Positions 1-7,694 of a DNA stretch of 34,563 nucleotides are shown here, piece after piece (positions within the stretch are counted from its first letter, which is position 1; every line of letters starts with the position of its first letter). A model generated the notes under the pieces. It searched no databases. It was not told the origin of the DNA and saw nothing but the letters and a program-made list of their open reading frames with translations. A program made the position numbers and the translations under genes. The DNA is from Verrucomicrobiota bacterium. Lineage in GTDB: Bacteria > Verrucomicrobiota > Verrucomicrobiia > Limisphaerales > JADLHS01. The stretch is from positions 1-34,563 of the forward strand of contig JAKQDQ010000089.1 in assembly GCA_029573725.1 (NCBI GenBank). The letters are read 5' to 3'.

Positions 1-1
1 G

Positions 2-127
2 ATCGCGGCGCGCTTGCGGGAGGAATCGCTGGTGACGGTGAAGTGGATTGCCGAGCGCCTGGGGATGGGCACGGCGGGCCATCTGAACAACCGTTTGTAC
101 CGGTGGCGGCAAGGAGCCCTCAGGTGA
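2..127 (+). CDS. C-terminal fragment of a REP-associated (Y1/IS200-like) transposase
   Basis: The window opens inside an open reading frame of 41 readable codons ending in TGA at 125-127. The peptide contains a helix-turn-helix-like stretch reading VTVKWIAERLGMGTAGHLNN, followed by RLYRW. From memory, this pattern (basic helix, WIAxRLxMG, then a short tail) is typical of the C-terminal end of REP-associated tyrosine transposases common in Verrucomicrobia and Planctomycetes. Those enzymes nick single-stranded palindromic ends. The catalytic HUH and Tyr motifs would lie upstream, outside the window, so activity cannot be judged. The downstream stretch at 142-170 (pyrimidine-rich, with AAGAACTGGCCCC) may be the end of the element. 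It could instead be another small helix-turn-helix protein; the family call is moderate. Confidence 0.5.
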   Translation: MAARLREESLVTVKWIAERLGMGTAGHLNNRLYRWRQGALR

Positions 128-204
128 ATGATGTGAGTGAACAATACCAAGAACTGGCCCCTTTCCTTTCTTAACTAGAATGTTCGGCATAAAATCAACC
201 TGCC

Positions 205-948
205 ATGAGAAACATTGCGCTCGTTACGGGGGCCGACAAAGGAATCGGCCTGCAAATATGTCGTCAGCTGGCCCAACGCGGATATATCGTCATTCTGGGG
301 ACGCGCGATCTTGCCAACGGTCGGCAGGCCGCAGCGAGCCTCGCAGATATTGGAGGAGATGTGCGGCCCTGTCTGATTGACCTCACACGGCCCGAAACAT
401 TTACGGATGTGGCAAGTCTTATTGAGGCAGATTATGGACGACTTGACGCTCTTATTAACAACGCAGGTATTGCGCTAGACTGGGAATATCAGGCAGATAG
501 CGTTCCCATGGAATTGATTCGCAAGACATTTGATGTGAACTTTTTTGGTATGGTTCATTTGACTCAATTATTGCTGCCCCTTATTCGCCGGTCTCCCGCA
601 GGGCGAATCGTTAACCAGTCGAGTCGCCTTGGCTCGCTTACACTCCATAGCACGCGTGGGACAGATATGGACTCCCTCAAGGCTTTTGCTTACGATACCA
701 GCAAAACAGCCATAAACTCATTCACAGTTCACCTGGCCTACGCGCTTCGTGACACGCCTATCAAAGTGAATTCCGCCCATCCCGGTGTGATTCGAACAGA
801 CATCAATGCGACAGTAGTAAGAAATGCCAATTCCGCGACTCTACTCGACACCACGGAAGGCGCGAGGACAGCTGTTGAATTAGCCACTCTCGGCGTAGAT
901 GGCCCCACTGGCGGTTTTTTTCATCGTGGTGAGCGTCTGCCATGGTAG
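205..948 (+). CDS. Short-chain dehydrogenase/reductase (carbonyl-reductase-like)
   Basis: A 247-residue Rossmann-fold NAD(P)-dependent oxidoreductase of the classical SDR family. Visible motifs, in order, are the cofactor loop TGADKGIG (residues 8-15), NNAG near residue 86, the catalytic Ser in VNQSS, and the catalytic YDTSK (Tyr-x3-Lys) near residue 168, followed by the PG segment after the active site. The long insertion between the Ser and the Tyr (LGSLTLHSTRGTDMDSLKAF) resembles carbonyl reductase/menthone-reductase-like SDRs, which reduce ketones or quinones with NADPH. The substrate is not deducible. The ATG at 205 places the cofactor loop at the usual distance from the N-terminus. No clear ribosome-binding site is present. 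The gene is visibly poorer in G+C and richer in A/T third positions than its neighbours and sits beside a transposase fragment, which suggests recent acquisition (inference). Confidence 0.88.
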   Translation: MRNIALVTGADKGIGLQICRQLAQRGYIVILGTRDLANGRQAAASLADIGGDVRPCLIDLTRPETFTDVASLIEADYGRLDALINNAGIALDWEYQADSVPMELIRKTFDVNFFGMVHLTQLLLPLIRRSPAGRIVNQSSRLGSLTLHSTRGTDMDSLKAFAYDTSKTAINSFTVHLAYALRDTPIKVNSAHPGVIRTDINATVVRNANSATLLDTTEGARTAVELATLGVDGPTGGFFHRGERLPW

Positions 949-1100
949 CGAAAAAAAGCTGAACTGGGCGCTGCAGCACGTATGAAGGTTGTCAAGCGGG
1001 TCGTGGATTTTCCGTCCGGTTTATTTCAGCAAGGCGTCCGTCACGCGGAGCGCAACGGAGTGGAGCGGAGTCGTGCGCGCGAGCGGTGACGCCCACTCAG

Positions 1101-1265
1101 GTCGGGAGCGTTCCGCCCGCGCCGGCGTCTGGCCTCACTGTTTCATCTTCAAAGCTTTTTCCTTTCCGGGGTTCTTCCGTTGCGTCCGTCACGTGAGCTT
1201 TCACTACCGGGGTCGCCGCGTTGTGAGTCAGGACCGGTTTGCGTCCTGCACCAGCTCCTATCCGA
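1101..1265. repeat. Intergenic repeat, copy A (~165 bp, pairs with copy at 1963-2130)
   Basis: This segment aligns over its whole length with 1963-2130 in the same orientation. The best-conserved blocks are TTCCGCCCGCGCCGGCGTC against TTCCGTCCGCGCCGGCGTC, then CTTTCC-GG-TTCTTCC, and ACCGGTTTGCGTCCTGCACC against ACCGGTTTGCGTCCCGCACC. Changes are scattered substitutions plus small indels. Both strands carry shadow reading frames, but the two copies do not preserve one frame or a start codon, so the element looks non-coding. The origin is unknown. A dispersed multicopy element in this genome is the likely explanation, because two diverged copies lie 860 bp apart. Confidence 0.7.
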
Positions 1266-1305
1266 GCACGCAGTTCTTCCCGGGCAGCAATGATGTGTTC
1301 AGTGT

Positions 1306-1386
1306 GCCTTTGCGGCTTTGCACCTTGGCGCCTTTGCGTTTCTCCTTTTACCGCCAAGACGCCAAGACGCGAAGGCGCAGAGAGGA
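1306..1386. repeat. Imperfect palindrome of GC-rich 8-10-mers (CTTTGCG/CGCCAAG type)
   Basis: The left arm (about 1306-1339) is built from CTTTGCGG, CTTTGCACC, TTGGCGCC and TTTGCG. The right arm (about 1351-1385) carries CGCCAAGACGCCAAGACGCG and AAGGCGCAGAGAGG. The reverse complement of the right arm matches the left arm at most positions, so the RNA or single-stranded DNA would fold into a long imperfect hairpin with a pyrimidine-rich loop (TTTCTCCTTTTA). Similar elements built from CTTTGCG and CTTGGCG units are, from memory, dispersed in many environmental bacterial genomes, including Verrucomicrobia and Planctomycetes. They are often mistaken for small proteins. Confidence 0.75.
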
Positions 1387-1459
1387 TTGGGCGCACGCTT
1401 GAGGGTGGCTTCGACTTCTGGGTTCGGACGTGCAGCAAGGCCGGGAATCGAAGACTTGG

Positions 1460-1519
1460 CAGGGGAATGTTCGGCAAGGGAATGGGTTTCATTCCTCTGA
1501 CAATCATTCCTCTGACGAT
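1460..1519. repeat. Second palindromic repeat: paired CAGGGGAATG / CATTCCTCTG units
   Basis: Two units of the form CA(G/A)GGGAATG lie at 1460-1469 and 1475-1484. They are followed by two head-to-tail copies of CATTCCTCTGAC(A/G)AT at 1490-1504 and 1505-1519, which differ at one base. The right-hand units are near-perfect reverse complements of the left-hand ones, so the region can form a two-module stem. It is distinct in sequence from the palindrome at 1306-1386 and lies 75 bp from it. No reading frame here resembles a protein. Confidence 0.7.
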
Positions 1520-1682
1520 CCAGTTGTTTGGGGGTAGCTCTTGAAACGCCTCGACTCACAAAGCGGTGATAAATCCACCGCACTCCAGACGCTGCGCGAG
1601 GTTTGGCGATTCGAGAGCGGTGCGGCCTGGACGGCTGCTGGAAATGCGGGAGCAACAACGATTTTCCCCCGTCAAACATCGC

Positions 1683-1931
1683 ATGAAACGACATCCAAGA
1701 CTTCTCTGGATTGCGGCAGTGCTGCTCGCGGGTTGTGCTGGCAAGGATTTGTCTGTTGCGCCCCACAAGCGAACCCAGACCTGCCCTCATTGTCACACTG
1801 CGACGATTCAGTTGCGCCACGGCTACGACAGCGAGGGACGCTTGTGGAAAGGGCATGTCTGTGCCTGCGGAGGCTATGAGTGTTCCAAGTGCCACGCGCT
1901 GCTGGAGGCGCGCGGCCCATGTTGCAGGTGA
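1683..1931 (+). CDS. Small Cys-rich lipoprotein with zinc-ribbon-like motifs
   Basis: An 82-residue protein of unrecognised family. It begins with a basic N-terminus and hydrophobic core ending in the lipobox LLAGC (Cys18), which predicts signal-peptidase-II processing and membrane anchoring. The mature part has CPHC at 34-37, CAC at 60-62, CSKC at 67-70 and a terminal CC at 80-81. That is two or more potential metal-binding knuckles, with the motif HGYDSEGRLWKGHVC between them. The ATG at 1683 is chosen because it directly precedes the lipoprotein signal, although the frame is open further upstream. No clear ribosome-binding site is seen. The gene stands alone among non-coding repeats. A lipoprotein signal plus ordered Cys pairs is hard to get by chance, so I believe it is real, but its function is unknown. 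Confidence 0.65.
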   Translation: MKRHPRLLWIAAVLLAGCAGKDLSVAPHKRTQTCPHCHTATIQLRHGYDSEGRLWKGHVCACGGYECSKCHALLEARGPCCR

Positions 1932-1962
1932 GCATTGGAGGCCGGTTTGGCCGGGTCTGCGA

Positions 1963-2130
1963 TTGTGGGAACTGTTCCGTCCGCGCCGGCGTCCGGCTTC
2001 ACCGCTGCAGCCTGCAAGAGTTTTCTTTCCAGGATTCTTCCATTGCGCCGGTCGCATGGGGTTGCACCACCGGGGGCGCGGGGTGGGGAGCGTGAACCGG
2101 TTTGCGTCCCGCACCAGTTCCGGTCCGTGC
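1963..2130. repeat. Intergenic repeat, copy B (pairs with 1101-1265)
   Basis: This is the second, diverged copy of the ~165-bp element described at 1101-1265, in the same orientation. It begins 31 bases after the Cys-rich lipoprotein gene. It shares the core CCGCGCCGGCGTC and the block ACCGGTTTGCGTC. It lacks the palindromes that follow copy A. The remaining DNA up to 2392 shows no gene I can support. Confidence 0.7.
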
Positions 2131-2392
2131 CGGCCCGTTTGGGAATGCCATCGTGCCATGATTGCAACCCGGACCGGTCCGCGAGGTTTGTGGAGCGGCC
2201 CAGCAAGCGGGGGAGGGGTGGCGGGAGGGAGCACTACGCCGTTGTTGATTGGCCCGATGCTCCGGTTCGTCCGTCCGCCTGACTGCGGGCCGGGAGGGGT
2301 TCTGGCCCATGGGGCGGAGTTTTTTATTTACGCGCCCCGCATGCGACTACTAATGTCTCCATTTGGTGGATACTGATTATTGACAGCTTCTT

Positions 2393-4582
2393 ATGGCAAC
2401 GAAACCGATTCCGCAAACGGAAATTACGAACTTGGTGCAGGGCTTGCACCGGATGGCCCGCAATCTCTGGTGGACCTGGGATCAGGAAGCGCAGGAGTTA
2501 TTCCAGGAGCTTTCGCCGCGCGGCTGGACGACGCTCTACCACAATGCGGTCGCCATCTTGCGGGAGGTGTCCGATTACGAACTGCGCGTGCGGCTGCAGG
2601 ATCCGGCGTTTGCCAACAATGTCCGCTACGTGCTGAAGGATTTTGATGATTACCTGAACGAGAAATACACGTGGGGACGCAAATATGCGCCGGCGCTGCA
2701 CGAGCATCCAGTGGCGTATTTCTCGGCGGAGTTTGGCTTGCATGAAACCATGCCGATTGCCGCCGGCGGTCTGGGGATGCTGGCGGGCGACCACACCAAG
2801 TCGGCGAGCGACCTGGACATCGGGTTTGTCGGGGTCAGCCTGTTCTACCGGGAAGGCTATTTCCAACAGGCAATTGATCACAACAACTGGCAGACGGAAT
2901 ATTATTCCCGGCTGAATCCGGAGAACCTGCCGATGGAGCCCGTCCTGGACGCGAAGGGACAACGCCTGGTCATTCAGGTGCGGATTGCGTTGACCGACGT
3001 GAAGTTGTACGCGTGGCGCGTCAACGTCGGCCGGGTGCCGATTTTGCTGCTGGACGCGGATCATCCCGCCAATGAACAACATTTTCGTGATTTGACGCGG
3101 CGGGTGTATGGCGGCGACAGCACCACGCGCATCATGCAGGAGATCATTTTGGGGGTGGGCGGAGTGCGGTTGCTGCGCGCCCTGGGGATCGCTCCCTCGA
3201 CGTTTCACATGAACGAGGGGCACGCCGCGTTTTTGACGGTGGAGTTGATCCGGGAGAAGATGGTGGCGGGCATGACGTATGACGCCGCGTTGAAGGCCTC
3301 GACCCGGGAATGTATTTTCACCACGCACACTCCGGTGGAGGCCGGGCACGACCGGTTCAACTCGGAGCTGGTGGCGTACGCGGCGCATGCCTTGAGCGAG
3401 CCAATCAAGTTGACGCATGAGCAATTCATGGGGTTGGGCCGGGTGAAGCCTGAAGATCCGCGCGAGCCGTTTTGCATGACGGTGCTGGCGCTGAAAATTT
3501 CGCGCGCCGCCAACGCGGTCAGCGAACTGCACGGCCGGGTGAGCCGGGAGATGTGGCACTGCCTGTATCCGCACCGGCCGGTGGACCAGGTGCCGATCGG
3601 GCATATCACCAACGGCGTCCACGTGGCCGGCTGGATGAAAGGCACGGTGCGCAAGTTCTGGCGGCAGCGCCTGGTGCATCCCGAGCCGGCCTCGGGAAGC
3701 GGCACGACCCGCTTCTGGAAGGCCAAGGCGGGACATGATTGGGCGCGCGAAATCAATTCACCGGAGTTTTGGCAGAAACTGACCGATCCCGATTTTGTGA
3801 GTGACGAGGAGTTGTGGGCGTTGCGTTACAAACTGCGGCGTGAGCTGCTGGAATTCACCCGGCGCCGTCTGCTGCTGCAGGCGCAGCGGGTGACGCACGA
3901 GGATTTTATCGCCTTTGATTCCCTGCTGAACCCGGACGCGCTGACCATCGGCTTTGCGCGCCGGTTTGCAACCTACAAGCGCGCGCCGCTGATCTTCGAG
4001 CAATTCGACAATATCGTAAAGCTGACGCGCGATGCGCGCCGTCCGATCCAGTTCGTGTTCGCCGGCAAGGCCCATCCGCGTGATGATGCCGGGAAGGCGT
4101 TCATTCAAAAGATCATCCACCTGAGCAAATACAGCGATTTGAAGGGCAAGCTGGTGTTCATTGAAAATTACGACGTTCACGTGGCGCGGCAGATGGTCTC
4201 GGGGTGTGACGTCTGGCTGAACAATCCGCGACGTCCGCTGGAGGCTTCGGGCACGAGCGGGATGAAGGCGGTCTGCCAGGGCTGCCTGAACCTCAGCATT
4301 CTCGACGGCTGGTGGCGCGAGGGATACAATGGTGAAAACGGGTTCGCCATTGGCGCGGATTCGAACCCTGCCGACGTCAATGAGCAGGACCGCCTGGACA
4401 GCGCGAACCTCTACAAGACCCTGACGGAACAGGTGATTCCAACCTTTTTTGACCGGGATGAAAATGGCATTCCGCACCGGTGGCTGCAGAAGATCCGCAA
4501 CGCAATGGCCACGCTGGTGGTGCGGTTCAGCACGGACCGGATGGTGCGCGATTACACCGAGAAATACTACCTTGCCAAGTGA
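2393..4582 (+). CDS. glgP: Alpha-glucan (glycogen/maltodextrin) phosphorylase
   Basis: A 729-residue GT35 phosphorylase of the shorter bacterial/archaeal type. It cleaves glycogen or maltodextrins with phosphate to give glucose-1-phosphate in the cytoplasm. Residues 1 to about 110 look like the N-terminal domain of this subfamily (DUF3417: LHRMARNLWWTWDQEAQ). It is followed by AYFSAEFGLHETMPIAAGGL, which forms part of the substrate site. The FARRFATYKRAPL segment contributes phosphate-binding residues. EASGTSGMKAV near the C-terminus contains the expected pyridoxal-phosphate lysine, Lys625. Length and motif order fit a complete enzyme. The ATG at 2393 is the first in frame after the non-coding region. 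No strong ribosome-binding site is visible. It appears to be a single-gene unit; no other glycogen gene is in the window. Confidence 0.95.
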   Translation: MATKPIPQTEITNLVQGLHRMARNLWWTWDQEAQELFQELSPRGWTTLYHNAVAILREVSDYELRVRLQDPAFANNVRYVLKDFDDYLNEKYTWGRKYAPALHEHPVAYFSAEFGLHETMPIAAGGLGMLAGDHTKSASDLDIGFVGVSLFYREGYFQQAIDHNNWQTEYYSRLNPENLPMEPVLDAKGQRLVIQVRIALTDVKLYAWRVNVGRVPILLLDADHPANEQHFRDLTRRVYGGDSTTRIMQEIILGVGGVRLLRALGIAPSTFHMNEGHAAFLTVELIREKMVAGMTYDAALKASTRECIFTTHTPVEAGHDRFNSELVAYAAHALSEPIKLTHEQFMGLGRVKPEDPREPFCMTVLALKISRAANAVSELHGRVSREMWHCLYPHRPVDQVPIGHITNGVHVAGWMKGTVRKFWRQRLVHPEPASGSGTTRFWKAKAGHDWAREINSPEFWQKLTDPDFVSDEELWALRYKLRRELLEFTRRRLLLQAQRVTHEDFIAFDSLLNPDALTIGFARRFATYKRAPLIFEQFDNIVKLTRDARRPIQFVFAGKAHPRDDAGKAFIQKIIHLSKYSDLKGKLVFIENYDVHVARQMVSGCDVWLNNPRRPLEASGTSGMKAVCQGCLNLSILDGWWREGYNGENGFAIGADSNPADVNEQDRLDSANLYKTLTEQVIPTFFDRDENGIPHRWLQKIRNAMATLVVRFSTDRMVRDYTEKYYLAK

Positions 4583-4744
4583 GCCGGTCGCGTCGTCGGC
4601 CGTGACCGGGCCCGCATGCGCCTCCCGGGTCGGCGGGTCGGGCGGCTGCCGTCGCTCCGCTGCCCCCGCCGGCCGTCGCGCTGCAGGCGGGGAGGGCCGG
4701 GCCGCGGGGCCGGATGACGACCTGATTGTTCGAACGGAATTTTG

Positions 4745-5920
4745 ATGCCCACAGATATCAAATCCCTCACCCGGGCGGAACTGGAAGCGCAGTTCACCGC
4801 CTGGTCCCTGCCCGGGTACCGCGTGAAGCAGGTCATGGACTGGCTTTATGTGCAGCGCGTCACTTCGTTCGCGGCGATGAGCAATCTGCCGAAGGAACTC
4901 CGCGAGCGGCTGGCCCGGGACTACGCGCTGCAGACATTGACACTGGTGCGCAAACAGGGCAGCCGGGATACCACGCAGAAATTCCTCTGGCGGCTGGCCG
5001 ATCACTCCTTGATTGAGAGCGTGTTGATTCCGGCCAACCCGTCGCTTTACGGCGCGACCAGTGATCGTCACACCCTTTGCCTCTCGACCCAGGTGGGGTG
5101 CGCGTACGGGTGCAAATTCTGTGCGAGCGGTTTGCGGGGATGGAAGCGCAATCTGCACGCCCATGAAATGGTGGAACAGGTTCTGGGTGTGGAGCGGTTT
5201 TGTGCGGGCGCAACGGGAACGGCCCCGGTCGCCGTGCCGGCGGCTGGTCCGGAGGCGGCGGCGCCCGCCGTCTTGACGCCCCGCAACCCCGCCCGCGCGT
5301 TTCCCGCCGACCGGGTGGTGGACAACATCGTTGTCATGGGGATGGGCGAACCGTTCGCGAATTACGACCAGTTGATGCAGGCGCTCCGACTGTTGAACTC
5401 ACCCTGGGGCGGACGGATCGGGGCCCGCAAGATCACCGTCTCCACCAGCGGGCTGGCCCCGCAAATCCGCCGGTTCGCGGATGAGCCGGAACAGTTTTCC
5501 CTGGCCGTCTCGCTGCACGGCGCGACGGATGCGGTGCGTGGCCAGATCATGCCGGTGAACCGGAAGTATCCGCTCAAGGAGTTGGTGGCCGCGCTGGAGT
5601 ATTATCAGATGAAGCGCGGTCGCCAGATCACCTTTGAATACATTCTCATCGCGGGAATCAATGATGGACGCGAGCAGGTCGGTCCGCTGGCGGCACTGGC
5701 CCGGCGGCTGCACGCGAAGGTGAATTTGATCCCCTACAACACCGTGGAGGGACTGGCCTGGCGGCGACCTTCCGACGCGGTCTGTGAACAGTTCTTGCGG
5801 TCGCTTAAAGCCCAGAAAGTGGTTTGCACGCTGCGCCGCGAAAAGGGGCACGACATTGACGCGGCCTGCGGGCAGTTGCGGTTGAAAACGGAGCGGGAAG
5901 CGGAGGCCGCCCTGTCCTGA
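4745..5920 (+). CDS. rlmN: 23S rRNA (adenine-2503-C2)-methyltransferase RlmN
   Basis: A 391-residue radical SAM enzyme that methylates C2 of A2503 in 23S rRNA (RlmN homologues also act on A37 of some tRNAs). The CAYGCKFC motif supplies the three 4Fe-4S ligands, Cys119, Cys123 and Cys126. The catalytic cysteines expected from the E. coli enzyme are both present: Cys112 in TLCLSTQVGC and Cys375 in HDIDAACGQL. GMGEP (199-203) binds SAM. A TTG lies directly before the ATG; I prefer the ATG at 4745. Unusually, an Ala/Pro-rich segment of about 35 residues (about 156-190) is inserted between the cluster motif and GMGEP. A terminator-like hairpin follows the gene. Confidence 0.95.
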   Translation: MPTDIKSLTRAELEAQFTAWSLPGYRVKQVMDWLYVQRVTSFAAMSNLPKELRERLARDYALQTLTLVRKQGSRDTTQKFLWRLADHSLIESVLIPANPSLYGATSDRHTLCLSTQVGCAYGCKFCASGLRGWKRNLHAHEMVEQVLGVERFCAGATGTAPVAVPAAGPEAAAPAVLTPRNPARAFPADRVVDNIVVMGMGEPFANYDQLMQALRLLNSPWGGRIGARKITVSTSGLAPQIRRFADEPEQFSLAVSLHGATDAVRGQIMPVNRKYPLKELVAALEYYQMKRGRQITFEYILIAGINDGREQVGPLAALARRLHAKVNLIPYNTVEGLAWRRPSDAVCEQFLRSLKAQKVVCTLRREKGHDIDAACGQLRLKTEREAEAALS

Positions 5921-5928
5921 CGCGCAGG

Positions 5929-5955
5929 CGGCCCGGGTGGATCCGGGCCGGCTTT
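5929..5955 (+). terminator. Probable intrinsic terminator after rlmN
   Basis: An 8-bp perfect GC stem (CGGCCCGG, loop GTGGAT, CCGGGCCG) lies 9 bases after the rlmN stop and is followed by GCTTTTCC. The U tract is short, so efficiency may be moderate. Confidence 0.5.
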
Positions 5956-6045
5956 TCCGGGCGTTTCCACGGTCTTTGCAGCGGCTGACGCGAACGAGTA
6001 CTGGGCGCCGCGGGTGAATTCCGGTTTATTACCCCGGTTTCAGGC

Positions 6046-7689
6046 ATGAGCTGGCTTCAGAATTACGATCCGCTCGGGAACGCCGTTCTGTCCACCGGCG
6101 TGGCGGCGTTGCCGGTGGTGGTGTTGCTGGCCGCGATTGCGTGGTGGCGGATCCGTGTACATCTGGCGGCGCTGGGCGGCCTGGGGGTGGCGCTGCTGAT
6201 TGCATTGCTGGTGTATCGAATGCCGCTCGTGGCTGCCGGAGCCACCACCATCTACGGCGCGGCGTTTGGGCTGTTTCCCATCGGCTGGATTATTCTCAAC
6301 GTAATTTTTCTCTACCAGCTCACCGTGGAACGAGGGCTGTTTGCCACATTGCGCAACAGCCTGGCGCGGGTGGCCCCCGATCCGCGCATTCAACTGATTC
6401 TAATCGCCTTTTCCTTTGGGGCGTTCATTGAAGGCATGGCGGGTTTCGGCGCTCCGGTGGCCATCACCGGGGCGATTTTGATTCAGCTCGGGTTCAAGCC
6501 CTTGCAAGCCTCCGGCCTGGCGCTCATTGCCAACACCGCGCCCGTGGCGTTCGGTTCGCTGGGCATCCCCATCACCACGCTGGAAGCCGTCTCGGGTCTG
6601 GATGCCCGCCTGGTTTCCGCGATGGTCGGGCGGCAATTGCCGTTCTTTTCCCTGATCATTCCGTTTTGGATCGTTGCGGCATTTGCCGGATGGCGCGGTC
6701 TGTGGGGGGTATGGCCAGCGGCCCTGGTGGCCGGAGCTGCGTTTGCCCTCCCCCAATTTCTCGTTTCGAATTTTCACGGCCCCTGGCTGGTGGACATCAT
6801 CTCCGGCGCCTGTTCCATTGGGGCGACCGTCTGGTGGTTGCGAGTATGGCGGCCGAAGGAAATCATGCGCCTGCCAGGAGCGCCAGCGGTCGCGTCGTCA
6901 GCGCCAGCGGCGGCCGTGCCCCGCGCGGAAGTGGCGCGGGCCTGGTTGCCGTGGGTGGTGCTCACGGCGTTTCTGCTGCTCTGGGGAACGCCGCAGGTGA
7001 AAACGTGGCTGGACCGGGTGGTGCCGATGAAGTTTGCGGTGCCTGGTCTGCACCGGGTGGTTTCACGTGTGCCTCCGGTGGCCCCTCCGGACGCCGAACC
7101 CGAGGCGGCGATCTTCAGCCTGAACCTGGGGTCCGCCACCGGCACGGGTATTCTGGTCGCAGCCATTGTTTCCGGCCTGCTGATGGGGTACTCGCCCCGC
7201 CGCCTGATCTGGCAGTACGGACGCACCGGCTGGCACATCCGATATTCCCTGTTGACGATCGCCGCGATGCTCGCCCTGGGGAATGTGACCAAGTATTCCG
7301 GCACCGACGCCACGCTGGGATTGGCCTTGTCGCGCACCGGCGTTTTGTATCCTTTTTTCGGCACGTTGCTCGGCTGGCTGGGGGTGGCGTTGACCGGATC
7401 GGACACCGCTTCCAACGTGCTGTTCGGCAGCCTGCAACGCATTACCGCCGAACAGACCGGAGTAAGTGCCGTGCTAATGGGCGCCGCGAACAGCGCGGGT
7501 GGCGTGATGGGCAAAATGGTGGACGCCCAAAGCATCGTCGTTGCCAGCACCGCGACGAACTGGTTTGGTCACGAGGGCCAGATTCTACGGTTTGTTTTTC
7601 TCCACAGCCTGGTGCTGGCGGTTCTGATGGGGCTGCTGGTGCTGCTGCAGGCCTACGTGGCGCCGTTCACCGGCATGGTGGTGCACTGA
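6046..7689 (+). CDS. lctP: L-lactate permease family transporter
   Basis: A 547-residue polytopic inner-membrane protein of the lactate permease family (LctP/LldP, TC 2.A.14), which imports L-lactate or glycolate with protons. It has roughly a dozen hydrophobic segments. The family signature FGAFIEGMAGFGAPVAI lies near residues 123-139, and GNVTKYSGTDATLGLALSRTG and GSDTASNVLFGSLQ lie in the C-terminal half, followed by NSAGGVMGKMVDAQSI, all characteristic. A hydrophilic Ala/Pro-rich stretch around residues 275-300 separates the two halves. No lactate dehydrogenase gene is adjacent. Its stop codon lies 5 bp from that of the convergent neighbour, and both stops sit within a 13-bp palindrome (7686-7698). 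Confidence 0.92.
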   Translation: MSWLQNYDPLGNAVLSTGVAALPVVVLLAAIAWWRIRVHLAALGGLGVALLIALLVYRMPLVAAGATTIYGAAFGLFPIGWIILNVIFLYQLTVERGLFATLRNSLARVAPDPRIQLILIAFSFGAFIEGMAGFGAPVAITGAILIQLGFKPLQASGLALIANTAPVAFGSLGIPITTLEAVSGLDARLVSAMVGRQLPFFSLIIPFWIVAAFAGWRGLWGVWPAALVAGAAFALPQFLVSNFHGPWLVDIISGACSIGATVWWLRVWRPKEIMRLPGAPAVASSAPAAAVPRAEVARAWLPWVVLTAFLLLWGTPQVKTWLDRVVPMKFAVPGLHRVVSRVPPVAPPDAEPEAAIFSLNLGSATGTGILVAAIVSGLLMGYSPRRLIWQYGRTGWHIRYSLLTIAAMLALGNVTKYSGTDATLGLALSRTGVLYPFFGTLLGWLGVALTGSDTASNVLFGSLQRITAEQTGVSAVLMGAANSAGGVMGKMVDAQSIVVASTATNWFGHEGQILRFVFLHSLVLAVLMGLLVLLQAYVAPFTGMVVH

Positions 7690-7694
7690 CCTGG

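Noticed and set aside
1299..2234. 311-codon minus-strand frame across the intergenic repeats
   Set aside because: Its translation is built from the palindromes and repeat copies, has low-complexity Arg/Pro-rich sequence, and covers the more convincing lipoprotein gene on the other strand.
4583..4744. GC-rich inverted segments between glgP and rlmN
   Set aside because: Stems such as GGCC...GGCC are expected by chance at this G+C level and lack a T run or conserved layout.
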